NCBI GenBank assembly: GCA_003508835.1 | Contig: PUFA01000070.1 | Span: forward strand, 9,065,001 to 9,129,000 | DNA: 64,000 nucleotides | Source of the DNA: Eonycteris spelaea | Lineage: Eukaryota > Chordata > Mammalia > Chiroptera > Pteropodidae | Direction of reading: 5' to 3' | Shown here: in pieces, positions 11,756-24,600 of the stretch | Position numbering within the stretch: the stretch's first letter is position 1 | How the letters are laid out: each line of letters starts with the position of its first letter | The notes under the pieces: generated by a model | What the model was told of the DNA's origin: nothing | Seen by the model: the letters and a program-made list of their open reading frames with translations, nothing else | Database searches by the model: none | Made by a program: the position numbers and the translations under genes

Positions 11756-14700
11756 ATGGACTTACTCATGATGAATTGTGAACTTCTGGCCACATGTAGT
11801 GCCCTTGGGTACTTGGAAGGCGACACCTACCACAAGGAACCAGATTGCTTAGGTGAGTACCTTTTTGAGAACACAGGTAAAAAATTTGCTGGAGTTGAGG
11901 AGGTCTATTGAATTTTTCAAGCCATGGGTATGAAAGCCACATAGGCCTGGGTGGAGTATCTTCCAAGGTTTCATGTATTTATTCTGTCCCCGAAGAGAGT
12001 GTGAAGGATTTGATCCGCTATTGAGGCATGAGGATGAGACGCGAGATATACGACAGCAGCTGGGGGCAGCGCAGATCCTGCAGAGTGACCTCCTACCCAT
12101 CCTTACCCAACACCACCAGGACAAGCCTCTCTTTGATGCAGTTATCAGGTTGGCTCCCAGCTTTTTAACTTTCACTGTCTGTCAGTGTTTGGTTTTGAGC
12201 TGATAGATTTTGATGTTTGTGCCTGGTGAGGAAACTTAATAACTTCTTTCTCCTTCATTGACTCCCCAGGCTGATGGTGAACTTAACACAACCTGCCTTG
12301 CTTTGTTTTGGCAGTGTGCCCAAGGAGCTAGCTTCCGGCACCATTTTCTACAGGTGCTCGCTTACTTGCAGGCCTACAAAGAGGTGAGGTTTTTCTTCAG
12401 AGTCCCTGGGGAAGAATTTGGGGGCAGGGAAGGAGAAGATGGCGGCTAGCACTAGAGATACATTCTTCTTTTTCGTAGGCCTTTGCCAGTGAGAAGCCTT
12501 TTGGAGTCCTCAGTGAAACCTTGTATGAGCTGTTGCAGCTGGTGAGTGAATCTCTACTTTCCAAGACCCCAAGGACAGTTAGTGTTTTGCTCCTCCTCTG
12601 GGCAGAGCCCCAGGCTCCGTCATTGTCAAGACAGGCTGGATTTGGAGATAGAATCCAACCCATTGCCTGACTGCCTTGGGGCTGCTTGAAGTCTTTTCTT
12701 TTTTTCAATCCTACTCCTTCCTCTGTGCCTTGGTCCCCCAGCCAGGGTAAATGCCTCCTGCCTTCCACAGGGACTCTCTTCCTCTAACTCTCCTTCTAAT
12801 TAGGGCTGGGAGGACCGGCAAGAGGAAGACAACTTGCTGATTGAGCGGATCCTGCTGCTGGTCAGAAATATTCTCCACGTCCCTGCTGACCTTGATCAGG
12901 AGAAGGTGAGAAGGTCTCGGGTTGTCTGAGCTCTTGTGCTTGGTTAGGTTGAGTTGCCTTTTTTCACTTTTCTATCCTCTGACAAGTCGCAGGGGGCAGG
13001 GTGGATCTGTGGTCAAGGAATGAATTGGAAAACCTCAAGGCAGGGCAGTGGAACTGACTGACCTCTCTTTTTACCCTCACCACTCACTGCTCAGAGGATT
13101 GATGATGATGCCAGTGTCCATGACCAGCTTCTTTGGGCAGTTCACCTCAGTGGCCTAGACGACCTGCTCCTCTTCCTGGCCAGCTCGCCTGCTGAGCAGC
13201 AGTGGAGCCTGCATGTGCTAGAGATCATCTCCCTTATGTTTCGTGACCAGGTGAGACCCTGGCCTATTGTCCCGATCCCTTCACCCATGTACTTTTCTGC
13301 TCTGTGGCCAGAATTGCTCTTACAATAATGGCTGAATTCTCTGTGGGAAGGTGGCTGACAAAGTAGCCATGTCACGATTATGGGTGTCCCATCACCAGTC
13401 CTATTTTGTTCACTCTTTCTGTCCCAAATAGGGTGAACCCAGAATAAGGAATAACTATCCTTTTGCGTCTTCCCTCCTTGTTCCAAATCTAGAACCCTGA
13501 GCAGCTGGCTAGAGTAGGACAAGGACGTGGAGCTCATGAGCGGAGCACAGATGTGGCAGAACTGGAGGTGTTGCGCCAGCGAGAGATGGCGGAAAAGAGG
13601 ACCCGAGCCCTTCAGCGAGGCAATCGGTGGGTGGCAGGGAGCTGTTCCAGCCACATTTCCATTCTTTCACTATGAAATGCTGAGGGCTTGGGCTGACGTC
13701 TAAGACAATGGTGACTGGATAGCAGTTTGCAGTTATAACCTGCTTTGACATGCTGATGAAAGAAAGTAGGGATAAAGCGTCCAGAGAATTGAGAAATCCC
13801 CCTGGACTTTTTTTTTTTCCCCCTCGTGGTAGGCATTCTCGATTTGGGGGCTCCTACGTTATCCAGGGGTTGAAATCCATTGGCGAGAGGGACCTCATCT
13901 TTCACAAAGGTCTCCACAATGTGAGTATGCCCCGTCTGGAGTGGGAACTCCATATTGTGGAGTTGGGGTACCTAGGAAGGGTGAGCATCTCTCGAAGTAA
14001 AGATTCTGTTTCAGAGCTTACAGAGTTGGAGACAATAGGAGAGCCTCTGGCATTATTGTCTTTACCTCTGTCTTCACTTAGCACCAGAGGGAGGGAACTT
14101 TCTAAGAGTTGCTTACGAGGAAACTGTAGAAACCAGGATGTAGAAAGAACTGCAAGGGGAGGGTGGTGGTTAGGCGTAATTCTAATCCCCAACCCACACC
14201 CCCAGCTCCAAAACTACAGTTCAGATTTGGGAAAGCAGCCCCGCAGGGTGCCTAAACGTCGCCAGGCTGCTCGGGAACTGTCCATTCAGCGCCGCTCAGC
14301 CCTCAATGTGAGACTCTTCCTCAGAGACTTCTGCTCTGAGTTCCTGGAGAACTGTTATAACCGGCTCATGGGCTCCGTGAAGGTGAGAGCCTAAGGAAAG
14401 ACCGAGTGGAGAGGTGATGGGGCTGGGGTAAGAAGGGCAACCTGGGGAGGAGCCTGTTGGAGGCTGGCTCTGAAGTGTGGACTAGTAGGTGGGAAGGGTG
14501 TAGGGTGCCCCTGAGAGATGGTGATGATGTCAGAAGGAGAATGGATTATTAGCATGCCAAAAAAAAAAGCCTCTAGGGAAAATCACCCGAGAGGAGGGGG
14601 AAAGGAATGTGGAGAGAACAAGAGACAAGAGAGTTGGAAATTATGTAACATTCCAGAATAGTGTTACAGTGGCATCCAGGGTCCACCCCATCATCATAGG

Positions 14701-17700
14701 ACAGGAGGAAATTGGAAGCCTGAGGTCACGGAATGGTCTTTTTTTCCTGGACGTTAGGATAACCTGCTTCGGGAGAAAGCTCAGCAGCATGATGAGACTT
14801 ACTACATGTGGGCCTTGGCTTTCTTCATGGCCTTCAACCGAGCTGCCTCCTTCAGGCCAGGCCTGGTCTCTGAGACCCTCAGTGTTCGTACCTTCCACTT
14901 CATTGAGCAGAACCTCACGAACTACTATGAGATGATGCTCACTGATCGCAAGGAAGCTGCCTCCTGGGCACGCCGGTGAGTGGGATGAGAATTGGAGTTA
15001 GATTGGGCATCTTGACTACGTTAGGAATTTGAATGCCTGAATTCTGGATGGTACTTTGTTTTCTGTTTCAGGGTTAAGGTGATCAGGCTAGGGGGCAAGA
15101 ACTGGTTGGGTCATTCTTTTGTTGATGGCACTATTTGGAGGGGAGAGTGGATACGGAAGAGTGGTGCTGTTTCCATGAGCCTATGTCCTAAATTGTTCTC
15201 TTTCCCTCACCTTGCAGGATGCACCTGGCTCTAAAGGCCTATCAGGAGCTGCTGGCCACAGTGAATGAGATGGATATGTCCCCAGATGAGGCTGTGAGGG
15301 AGAGCAGCCGCATCATCAAGAGTAAGACCCTAGCTTGGTCTCTGATCCCGGCCATCCCCATCTCTTGACCAGCATCACACTCTTCCCAGTCTCAACTTCA
15401 ACCAAATCCTTTGCCCAAATTTTCCATACCAGTGCTTCCAATCCTTTCTTTTCCACATTTCTAGACAATATTTTCTATGTGATGGAGTATCGAGAACTAT
15501 TCCTGGCGCTGTTTCGAAAGTTTGACGAGAGATGCCAGCCCCGCTCTTTCCTTCGTGACCTGGTGGAGACCACCCACCTCTTCCTCAAGATGTTGGAGCG
15601 GTTCTGTCGGAGCCGGGGGAACATGGTGGTGCAGGTGCTGGGCAGACCCAGGATATGGAAAGAGCTGGGAGAGAAGGGTGGAGGACTAGGGCTCTGTCTC
15701 TTCCCATTTTCTGTAGCTTCAGCTGATACGTTGAACTGCTCTGAACTAAGAGGGCAAGAGGTTTGTTGCTGATGGGAGTCTATTATAATTTCCTTCTTTC
15801 TTCAGATTAATCCCTGATAGACCAATAATATTTTAATTCATTTTGGTAACATTTATTGAACACCTACTATGTGCTAAACACATAAACTCTGGAGGTGTTT
15901 ATAGTTTTAGAATTTAGTAGTTATGCTGTGATATTTCCTGGTTATACATCTGAAACAGTAGTGAGACGGAAAGAGCCTTAAGTTGAAAATCAGAAGGTTT
16001 GGGATCTCGTCCTGTATTAGTTAACTGTTGGAATAACTCAAGCTGCTCATGTCAGTCTCCAGATTCCTAGAGTTGGTTGTAATATCTATCCATGAGCCTG
16101 AAGTGAAATAATAAATGAGAAGCCTAGCATAAGAAAAAACAACTCAAAGAATTTATATCCTGGAGACATAGGAGCTCTGCTTTGTAAAAATTTTCCTATA
16201 ATTCTATTTGCTACAGCTTAAAATTCAGTCAGCACTGGACTTTAAAGGGGCAGTAGTATCGATAAGACTTTCCTGAAAGATATTTTTACACAAGGAGATC
16301 AGGGCAGGGGTATTGGCTCTCACTCTCCCGCTTTTCAGGAGAAAAAAATGGTAGGCTATATTCATGAAGTGCTTTGCATTTTACAAATCTCTGACCCCAA
16401 GAAAGGAGTCGAGGAGATAGGCTGTTCATTGTTGCTTCCCTGTTGCCTTTGAGTAACTCATACTGGTCACTCTGTGAATGTCTAATTAATTCAGGCATGT
16501 AATTAATTAATAGAAGACGTTGATGGGGAAAAGACCTTCTTAGTTCTCCTGCCATCCTAACACAGTTCTTTCTCTGTAGAACAAACGAAAGAAGAGAAAG
16601 AAGAAAAAGAAGGCCCTAGATCAGCTCGTTGCTTCTGGTAATACCCCATACAGCCTAGGGGAACTGGAGGCTGTGTGGCCATCCCTGGCTGAGCAGCTAC
16701 AGTGCTGTGCTCAGGTAGGTAGTTGTAGAAACCCTGTTTTTCTTGAGGGTAATGCTCTGGAGTGGCTGTCTGTGTTTCTGTCCTCCCTGTTCCCATAGCC
16801 TTAATTCCTTTCTAGGATCCTGAGCTTAGTTTAGACTCCATGGTTCCCTTTGATGCGGCCTCAGAGGTGCCAGTGGAAGAGCAGCGGGCAGAAGCCATGG
16901 TGCGCATCCAAGACTGTCTGCTGGCTGATCAGGCCCCACAGGCCCTGACCCTCCTTAGGTCTGCCCGGTAAGACCATCCATCCTCCTGGATCCAGCTCCT
17001 GGGCTTTTAGAGGCAAGGGGAGGCTCTCACTGTGTACAGAGTTCTCATTTTCAAAAGAGAGAAGTTCCATCAGAAGCCCTGGGGCCCTGTGCTGAGTACT
17101 GAGTCCTGCGGAATTTTGATTGGTATTGGGAGATTTTTACTGTTTGATAAAACAAACACAGCACATTTAATTGGAAAAAAAAAAAGATAATTCTATGAGC
17201 CAAAGATAGCCAACATTTTGATGAGTTATCATCCAGAGCGTTTTTTCCCTCTGTTATTTATAGACATATCATATATTTTTTTCTTTTACAAAAATGAAAT
17301 ATTGCACATACTGATTTATATTATTTTTTCTTTTCTCAATATATCATGAGCATCATTTCTCATCAGATATATTTCTATAATTGTTAATGGCTTTAAAACA
17401 CCATTGTTTGAATATGTACATTTTTTTAACCACATGTCAGTCCTTCACATTGTATGCATTTTGTTCTTATGTGGTATTCATTGCAATGTGGCTTATGAAG
17501 GAAGTTTTCCCTTAGAGTCTTTGTTTCATCTTTGGGGTAAGAGTTTGCTTTCTCTTTCTGTAGGACAAGTCTAAATTCAATCTCCCACTTCAAACTATAA
17601 CTCAGATTTCCTCTGGTTGAAGCCTTTTTTTCTCTCTGTGGTCCAGGGAGGTGTGGCCAGAAGGAGATGTATTTGGCTCTCAAGATATTTCCCCAGAGGA

Positions 17701-20700
17701 AGAGATCCAGCTGCTAAAACAGATCCTCTGTGCCCCGCTTCCCCGTGAGTCTCCGTTCCTTCACATCCCTCTCCTTGTAGCTCTTCTCTAGCACCAGAGA
17801 CCTGGTAATCCTCACTCTTTCTGTAGGGCAGCAAGGGACAGAAGAACAAGGGGCAGAGGAGGAAGAGGAAGAAGAGGAGGAAGAAGAATTGCAAGTAGTC
17901 CAGGTGTCAGAGAAAGAGTTTAACTTTCTGGACTACCTGAAACGGTGAGGGTAGAGAAGACTGAGTTGGTTCCAGGGTAAAGATCATGGGGCTGTGAGGA
18001 TGAGCAGTGTCTTGTGCTGACATCCTCTCCCTCTCCACCTTGATGCAGCTTTGCCAGCTCTAATGTCATCCGAGCCTACACGCTGCTGCTGCGGAGCTAC
18101 CAGCAGAATAGTGCCCACACTAATCACTGCATTGTCAAGATGCTGCACCGGCTGGCCCATGACCTCAAAATGGAAGCCCTGCTTTACCAGCTCTCACTCT
18201 TCTGCCTCTTCAATCGTCTGCTTAGCGACCCTGCCTCTGGGGCCTACAAAGTGAGGAGATACTAAGGAATGGGGGTCTGGAGGCATGGGGAAATTCTGGG
18301 ATAAAAGGGCAGTCTTCAGGAGATAGAGGGCACTGAGAGATGAGAGAATGGTGAGGAGGTAGGCAGACAGGTTGAAGGAGGTGCGTGGAGAAGGATAGAG
18401 AGTCTAAGTGTGAAGGGGCAGCTGGGAATAAGTGTAGAAAAAGTACTTAGAGGGCCAGGTTTGTGTGTACACTTAGGCTAGAGGCCTTACAGCCGCCTCT
18501 CTCTCACACAGGAGCTAGTGACTTTTGCCAAATATATCCTGGGCAAATTCTTTGCATTGGCTGCAGTCAACCAAAAAGCCTTCGTGGAGCTGCTGTTCTG
18601 GAAGAACACAGCTGTGGTTCGAGAGATGACCGAGGGCTATGGCTCCCTGGACAGTGGGTGAGGTTGATGGGGAGGGATGGGCAGTAGGAGTGGATAACAT
18701 AGTCAGAGTGTCACAGCCGAAAGAGCTTATGGATCAGTTAGTGTAACCTTTCTTTCCCTTTCATAGATGAGAAAACAAGCCCCGAAGGTGAAATCTCTAC
18801 CTAAGGTCACCCAAGAGAGGAATAGGACTGGAGCCTCTATCTCCTGTGTACTCGAGTTTCCTCCTCCTTCTGCAGCCCTCCCTGGGGGAGTCAGTTGGGA
18901 GTGGGTTGGCCTCTACAGGGAGAATCCGTATCTGCCACGTCCCAGAATGTGCTGGTGACCCATAAGGATTCGTGGCAGTGTTTGGCTTCTTTCCCTTAGT
19001 ATCTTAGCTCCTCTCCTTTCACACTCCTCTTTTTCCCATGGTGTCTCCTTTCACACTCCTCTTTTTCCCATGGTGTTCTCAGTCCCTGCAGTGTCAGGTT
19101 CCGTAGGCCCAACCCGGAACATCCCTTAGTTTGACTTTTAGATTCTTAAGTGAGCGGAGAATGAGGGGAAGGTAGCGCAGCAGTTAGGTTTTCTGCCGGC
19201 CGGCGCCTTTGCGGTATCGAGATTGCTGGCTGTCTTGTCTGTCTTTCTTTCTTTCTTTTTTTGTAAGACCAGAGAGGGCCTTTGGTCTCCTTTCTGGGCC
19301 AACAACCTATCTGCTCCCCTTCCTCTTTCCCCATTTAGATCTAGTCTCAAACCCCCTATGTGGAGCCCAGAGGAGGAGGCCCGGCTTCAGGAACTGTATC
19401 TTACCCATAAGGATGTGGAAGGTATGATGCCTTGAGATCTGAAGAGTTTGTGAGGAGGGCAGCCTGAGCTCCAAGACCCCTCTTTATTGCTTCACTGCTC
19501 CTCCACCTCAGGTGAGGATGTGGTAGACACCATCTTGGCACACCTGAATACTGTTCCTCGAACACGCAAGCAGGTCATCCACCATCTAGTACGGCTGGGA
19601 CTGGCTGACAGTGTCAAGGACTTCCAAAGGTAGAGACACACTCTGCAGGGAAATGAGATGGGGAACCCTGTGTTCAGTGCCTCAGCCCCCTCTTCCATGG
19701 ACGCCTCCGTCTATAGGAAAGGAACCCATATCATCTGTGGACAGAAGATCAGGAGCTGGAGTGCAGCGGCTTTTCGAGGAGTTCCAGGACTCAGATGGTA
19801 AGTGAGGTGGAAGCTCAGGGAACCTCCAAAATGAGAGCCCAGCTGTCCGTTTCTTTCCGCTACATTCTGTTCCAGAGAAAGACACTTATCCCATCTTTCT
19901 GTCCACTTACTGTATTCATGGTGTCATTTTTGAGTGAATCGAGCTAGCCTCTTTCCAAGACCTCTGATTTCCTTTACTTCCCCTTCCCCTGCTTCTCTTG
20001 GGTAGTTACACACTTTTCCTCCTTACAGATGTCTTGGGTCATATCATGAAGAATATTACAGCCAAACGCTCGCGGGCCCGAATAGTGGACAAACTGCTGG
20101 CTCTGGGGCTGGTGGCTGAGCGACGGGAGCTGTACAAAAAACGCCGGAAGAAGTTGGCACCCTCAAGCTTGGTAACAGTCTTCCCCTGGCTCTGCTGGCG
20201 TGGGCCCACTCCCCTTGACGTGCTCCTTAGGAGTAGCCCACCTGGATTCTTCCTGCTTTAGGCTGTTCTGACTAGAGCTGGGGTGATCAGGAACCACTTA
20301 GATCTTCATCTTGTCTCCTTTTTTCATTTCCATCCCCAATGAATTTTAGCCTAACAAAGAAGAGTCCCTGAAAGATTTTTTCCAGGAAGAGCTGAAGAAG
20401 AGAATCTGCCAGGCGAAGAGAGTGAAGAAGATGAAGAAAAAGAGAAGGGCTCAGAAGCAGAAGAAGCTCCTCCAGGTAGCTCAGTCCTTTCAGCTGAAGA
20501 CCTTGGGCAAAGCCTGCATCAGGAAGGTGAGGACTTGGACTGGGAGGTGTGTCTCAGGTAGAGTTGGGTGTACAGGTCAATTATAAGTTTCCCTTCTTCC
20601 CTTAGGCTTTTCTGCTCCGCTCCTGTGGCTCCAGAGCTGCCTGATGCGGGTAGCAGATGATCGGGACGAGGACGGTTGAGTGGGTGAATGATGATTTCAG

Positions 20701-22522
20701 GAGGACCAGGGTTCTGCAAGCTGCTGGAAACCTGGTCACAAGATAGAGGACCAGTTCTTTCTTCACATCTTCACCATTTGTGGCTGTGGACCCTGTTCTA
20801 GGTTGCTCCCAGGCAGTTCCGTTGGTGCCGCTGACAGAAGAAAATGAGGAAGCAATGGAAAGTGAACGGTTTCAGCAGCTATTGCACAAGCTGGGGTTTC
20901 AGCCTCCTGCCACCGGCCAGGTAAATATCACCAGTCACAGTGTCAACCTTGGTGTGTTTGTGCCACTTAAAAATACCTATCTTGCGATTGCCGTCTCTAT
21001 CCTCTTTTCCTGTCATCGCTTGTACTCCTGCAGCAGCTGTTATGCTAGTCCTCCAATCTCCCCTTCCTCTAAGTCCATTTCCATGCTGCCTCCTGAGTTA
21101 TCTTTCTAAAATACAGTTTTTGATTTTGTCACTTTTCTGTTCAGAGCTCTTGATGGTTTCCTACTGTTTGCAGGACGAAATTTCAGAGCCTCCAAGTGGC
21201 GTGCCTGTCCTTGGCTAATCTTTGCAGCCTGCGGCCACACCACCTACACACACACCTACCTTATTCCATAGCTGTCCTGGACTACTTTCCATCCACCAAG
21301 TAGTAGGCTTTTTCGTACCTCCAAACAGTTGCTCATGCCAGTCCCTCTCCTGGAAGGCTCCAACCATACACCAGGCAACACATCACCCATCTTCCTGATG
21401 AACCTCCACCCAGCCTTCAAGAGTTAATTCAGTTGTCACTTTTAGAGAAGCAATCCCTCTCACTTTCAACCCTGAAACGAAAGTAATTACTTTGGCCACT
21501 AGAATTTGTTCATTCCCTTGATAGGCCCAAATCCTGTGGTGTTAAACTATATTGATTCTTTCTCCTATTAGATGTGAATTCCTTGAGAGCAGGAGTTATA
21601 TCTGATTCACCTTTTTTGGATCCCCAGGATTCATTTATTCAATTAACAACTGAATTTATCGAGAACCTCTTAATGTGGTAGGCATTGTGCTGGACTTTGG
21701 GCATATATTAGATAAATAAGCAGAAAGTAGAGTTCACATCTGTAGTGGATCTTTACCAATGCAGGGTCTTATTTATTCAATGAATGATATCAGAATTTGG
21801 TGAACTAGAAGCTGGTCCTTTCCCATTGCTCATTTTCAACTTCTCTGCCCCTGTAGGAAACCTTCTGGCGAATTCCAGCCAAACTGAGTCCCACCAAGCT
21901 CCGGAGGCTAGCAGCTTCTTTGAGTCAACCGGAAGAAGGGGAAAAGCTTCAGCCAGGGCTAGACCCTAAAGTCCCTGGAGAGCAAGTCCCCAAGGAGGAA
22001 CACCAAAAGGAACACCGAGCACAAGCCCTAAGGGCCCTCCTGTTAGCCCGAAAAAAGAAAGCAGGCCTGGTGTCCCCAGAGGGTAATAGCAGGACCACTT
22101 ATCTATTGAGTACTTACTATGTACCAGCCATGTTGGTCTAGAGGCTGATAGAGTATTTTTGAGAATATGAGGGCTCAGTTCCTTAATTTATTTCTCTTAT
22201 GGTCATTTCAGAAGAAGGACTGATGGTGGGAAAGAGCAGCTGAAAGTGGCACCCAAGAAGCGACAACTTCTGGACAGCGATGAGGAACAAGAGGAAGATG
22301 AGGGTAGGAGCAAAGGTAGGGAGTCTGATTGGAACCTGGTCTTTCTTGTAACCTCTGGACTCCTCTCTCAATCCTAAAGGTAAATGCTACCCGCTCCTTC
22401 CCTTAAACATATTTAGATATTCTCTGTCTTCTCACCCATTGTTATTCTCACAGCATCAGAGCTGGAGATCAGAAAATCCAAGAAGAACGCTTCACATTGA
22501 GGATGAAGATGAGAACGACTGA
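11756..22522 (+). CDS. TIMELESS: Timeless: replication fork protection complex subunit and clock-associated protein
   Basis: The protein pairs with TIPIN at replication forks, stabilises stalled forks and supports the ATR-CHK1 checkpoint. It also interacts with CRY/PER clock proteins. The start is chosen because exon 2 opens with a family-like N-terminus ending [20 protein letters not shown]. Exons: 11756-11852, 11996/11998-12148, 12270-12383, 12479-12541, 12804-12905, 13095-13250, 13493-13626, 13833-13920, 14206-14382, 14758-14975, 15218-15321, 15465-15634, 16580-16714, 16816-16967, 17647-17744, 17827-17944, 18049-18250, 18512-18657, 19339-19421, 19510-19629, 19717-19797, 20029-20171, 20350-20526, 20606-20674, 20802-20920, 21857-22082, 22212-22303, 22454-22522. 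Landmarks are the Lys-rich KKRKKKKK (exon 14), an acidic Glu run (exon 17) and [14 protein letters not shown] near the end. Eight one-base losses break the frame: near 12021, 12328, 19735, 19761, 20394 and 22234, and two in the last exon. Flanking codons stay conserved and no substitution stop was seen, so I call it a live gene with likely sequence errors. Confidence 0.9.
17110..17560. repeat. AT-rich LINE-like debris in a TIMELESS intron
   Basis: This AT-rich intronic stretch between the exons ending at 16967 and starting at 17647 reads like old L1-type 3' sequence (for example CATGAGCATCATTTCTCATC). The class assignment is weak. Confidence 0.3.
19012..19075. repeat. Perfect 32-bp tandem duplication
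   Basis: A 32-base pyrimidine-rich unit starting TCTCCTTTCACACTCC occurs twice in a row (19012-19043 and 19044-19075) without mismatch, inside a TIMELESS intron. Confidence 0.9.
19155..19262 (+). repeat. Possible tRNA-derived SINE with a CTTT tail
   Basis: GGTAGCGCAGCAGTTAGG resembles a Pol III A box and GGTATCGAGATT a degraded B box about 40 bases on. A (CTTT)n/T-rich tail follows. It lies about 80 bp before a TIMELESS exon. The family is not identified. Confidence 0.35.
20945..21620 (+). repeat. LINE-2 3' fragment in a TIMELESS intron
   Basis: The stretch has an L2-like 3' portion: a TTCAGAGCTCTTGATGGTTT-like phrase, a CTCCTGGAAGGCTCC phrase, AGAGAAGCAATCCCTCTC and TGTGAATTCCTTGAGAGCAG near the end. 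It fills most of the intron between the exons ending at 20920 and starting at 21857. Confidence 0.6.
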
Positions 22523-23084
22523 AGAGCCAGAAGCCTAGGGGTAGAGATAGACCTGTTTTTAGGTGGTGAGTTTGAAACGGCTGGGAGAGTCATACAGGAC
22601 CCAGAAACTCCTCTTAACTGGACAGAAGCAGTAGAGCCCTGGGTTTCCCCATGGATTTAGGAAGTTCAGGCAACAGTGTTGGACTCCTCTTCAGTCACTT
22701 CTTTCTTTTCCCAGTTTTATTAATATGCTTCAGTAGCTCTCAAAAGACTTACTCCACTTTTTCTAGGAACCATTTCTTTGGGTTATTAGTGCCCCTTAGC
22801 AAATGAGAGGAGTGAGTGAAATATAGAAAGTACCTTGGACTCCTCTTGATCCATTCCTTTTGGCTTTCTGCTAGAGGTGGCTCAGAGCACCAGATGGAGA
22901 GCTTTGTAACAATGAGTAGGGGTGCCCTTTTTAGAAGGCATACCAGATAGTCCCATCCTCCTCGTCTTTCCTGTGGTCACCCCCTAGACATCAAATCAAG
23001 CCCATTTCCTGCATTTGAGGTTGGGTTGGGATACATGCAGTACCTTCCAGATAAGGAATGTGTTTGGCTTGTATTTGGTCCTGA

Positions 23085-23090
23085 ATTAAA
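23085..23090 (+). terminator. TIMELESS: TIMELESS polyadenylation signal (ATTAAA)
   Basis: The variant hexamer ATTAAA sits about 560 bases past the stop and would end a 3' UTR near 23110. A decayed copy of the same neighbourhood is found near 23620 (GTATTGAATTAAACATG). Confidence 0.5.
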
Positions 23091-23780
23091 CACATAAAAT
23101 TAAAAGTTGCCAGTGTTGATCTGACTTGCCAATCTGTCCAAGTACCCCAGCCCTTTGCCTGCTATGTTCTTGGAAGGAGAACTTTTAACTATTAGGGTTA
23201 CAAATGACCATCAGCCTTCCCTTTTCTCCTGCTTTCCCTACAGAAGACACAGAAAACCATTCTTACCTCGAGATCCTCCATCTAGGATAAATCTTTAGGG
23301 TGACGAGGTATGCAGCAGGAAGAAACGGGAGCTGCAAGGGGAGAGAGGACCAGTTTGTTAGCATGAGGCAGAAAGGAGGACAAACTCTAGGCAAAAAGGA
23401 GATGGGTAAATATTACAATTGTCATGTCCTTCCCTGTTCATGGAAACCATCAGCTTTCTGGCTCTCTGTGTTTCCAGCTCAGGTAGGGTAAAGATGAGAT
23501 TCAGAAAAAGCCATTCAGATCAGGTAAAGGATACGTTTGGACTCTCTTTCTCTGACTGGTTTTTTTTCCTTACATGGCCTCTAAAGGTAGAATGAATGTA
23601 TTTGATTTGTGTTGGTATTGAATTAAACATGTGAAGCTATGTCCAGAGTCAACAAAGTTTCCAAGGGCTAAGACACTTCCTAACTCTGACCAGTCTTGGT
23701 GTCTCTGCATCCCAAACCTTTCCCCACTTCCCGACCTGAGCATTGCTTCTTTCCAGCAGGGCTGTTTCTGCTGACTCACT

Positions 23781-23893
23781 GTGATTCAGTCTGTGCTGCT
23801 CCTTTGTTGTGTCTTGCTATCCCTGGTAGCTGCCTTTTCAAAAAAAATTCCCCAAAAGGGGCCCTGACCTTCCGCCCCAGTTTTTTCTAGTTT
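23781..23893 (+). pseudogene. APOF-like signal-peptide exon relic (unit 1)
   Basis: The reading frame from 23781 gives a hydrophobic run SVLLLCCVLLSLVAAF that matches the N-terminus of the APOF-like gene in unit 2. The expected start codon is GTG here instead of ATG. After the signal region the frame runs into an A-tract and a stop near 23860, and similarity to unit 2 ends near 23890. Only the 5' end of a gene remains. Confidence 0.6.
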
Positions 23894-24159
23894 TTCTTAT
23901 CAAATATAGACCATTTACCATAATAGGCACAAGAAGTATTGCTACCCTTTTTCATTTATTTACCTTGTACATTGAAATTTTTAAATAGGAAGAGGAATAA
24001 ATAGCTATTTATATTTTAATCATAGCCATCTGATTTTTCCTCACTTTTGGTCTCCCTGGGTCTCTGTTTTGAACTAGAATGAGAATGTGGGAGGGAGAGA
24101 TAGATACTGCCAAAAGAAAATACACTATGAAGGGGTGTCTGATAACCGAACAGGCTCCT

Positions 24160-24600
24160 AACAGTCAGTACATGTCACTTCAGGTCTTCTGGGAAGAAGA
24201 GGCCTAGGTAGAATTCAAAGTGCAAGAGGTTTATCGGGGGAGATGCCTTTGGAGGATAAAGAAGTGAGAGAGCAGAGTGGCTTGGGAAAGTCTGACCATG
24301 ATGATGGGTCAGACCCCTATGAAGGGAGAAAGGGAAAAATTACAGTGCTGCTCTCAAAATCTTGGCCAGGCTGGTAGTGAACCCTAGCAAAGATTACGTA
24401 CTTGATTGGAGTCTCAAATCTAGCAGGTGTGGGCTGGCCCTAGCACCCTCCACCAGTCACTGGCTCAGAGCAATCTGGAGAGAGTGACTGTAGAGCCTAA
24501 GGAATAGGAGCCTAAGGCTGTTAGCTAAATAGACTCCTCATTTATGTTCTCTTGAGGGACACCTGAGCAGAACACCACAGTACAAATGTGAAACTATTTG
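24160..24600. other. Unit-1-specific stretch, possibly an old LTR insertion
   Basis: No counterpart was seen at the matching place in unit 2. Short phrases (AGGTCTTCTGGGAAGAAGAGG at the start) recall degenerate LTRs and resemble 8610-8700 in TIMELESS intron 1. The class is uncertain. Confidence 0.3.

Noticed and set aside
12258..12449. + frame containing [20 protein letters not shown]
   Set aside because: It mixes two TIMELESS frames because of the one-base loss near 12328 and then enters intron sequence; not a separate gene.
13750..14394. 214-codon + frame over TIMELESS introns and exons
   Set aside because: It is a read-through of two real TIMELESS exons (13833-13920, 14206-14382) plus intron between them.
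11756..22522. TIMELESS as a pseudogene
   Set aside because: All lesions are small deletions. Splice sites, codon-level conservation and the absence of substitution stops across 28 exons point to a functional gene with sequence errors.
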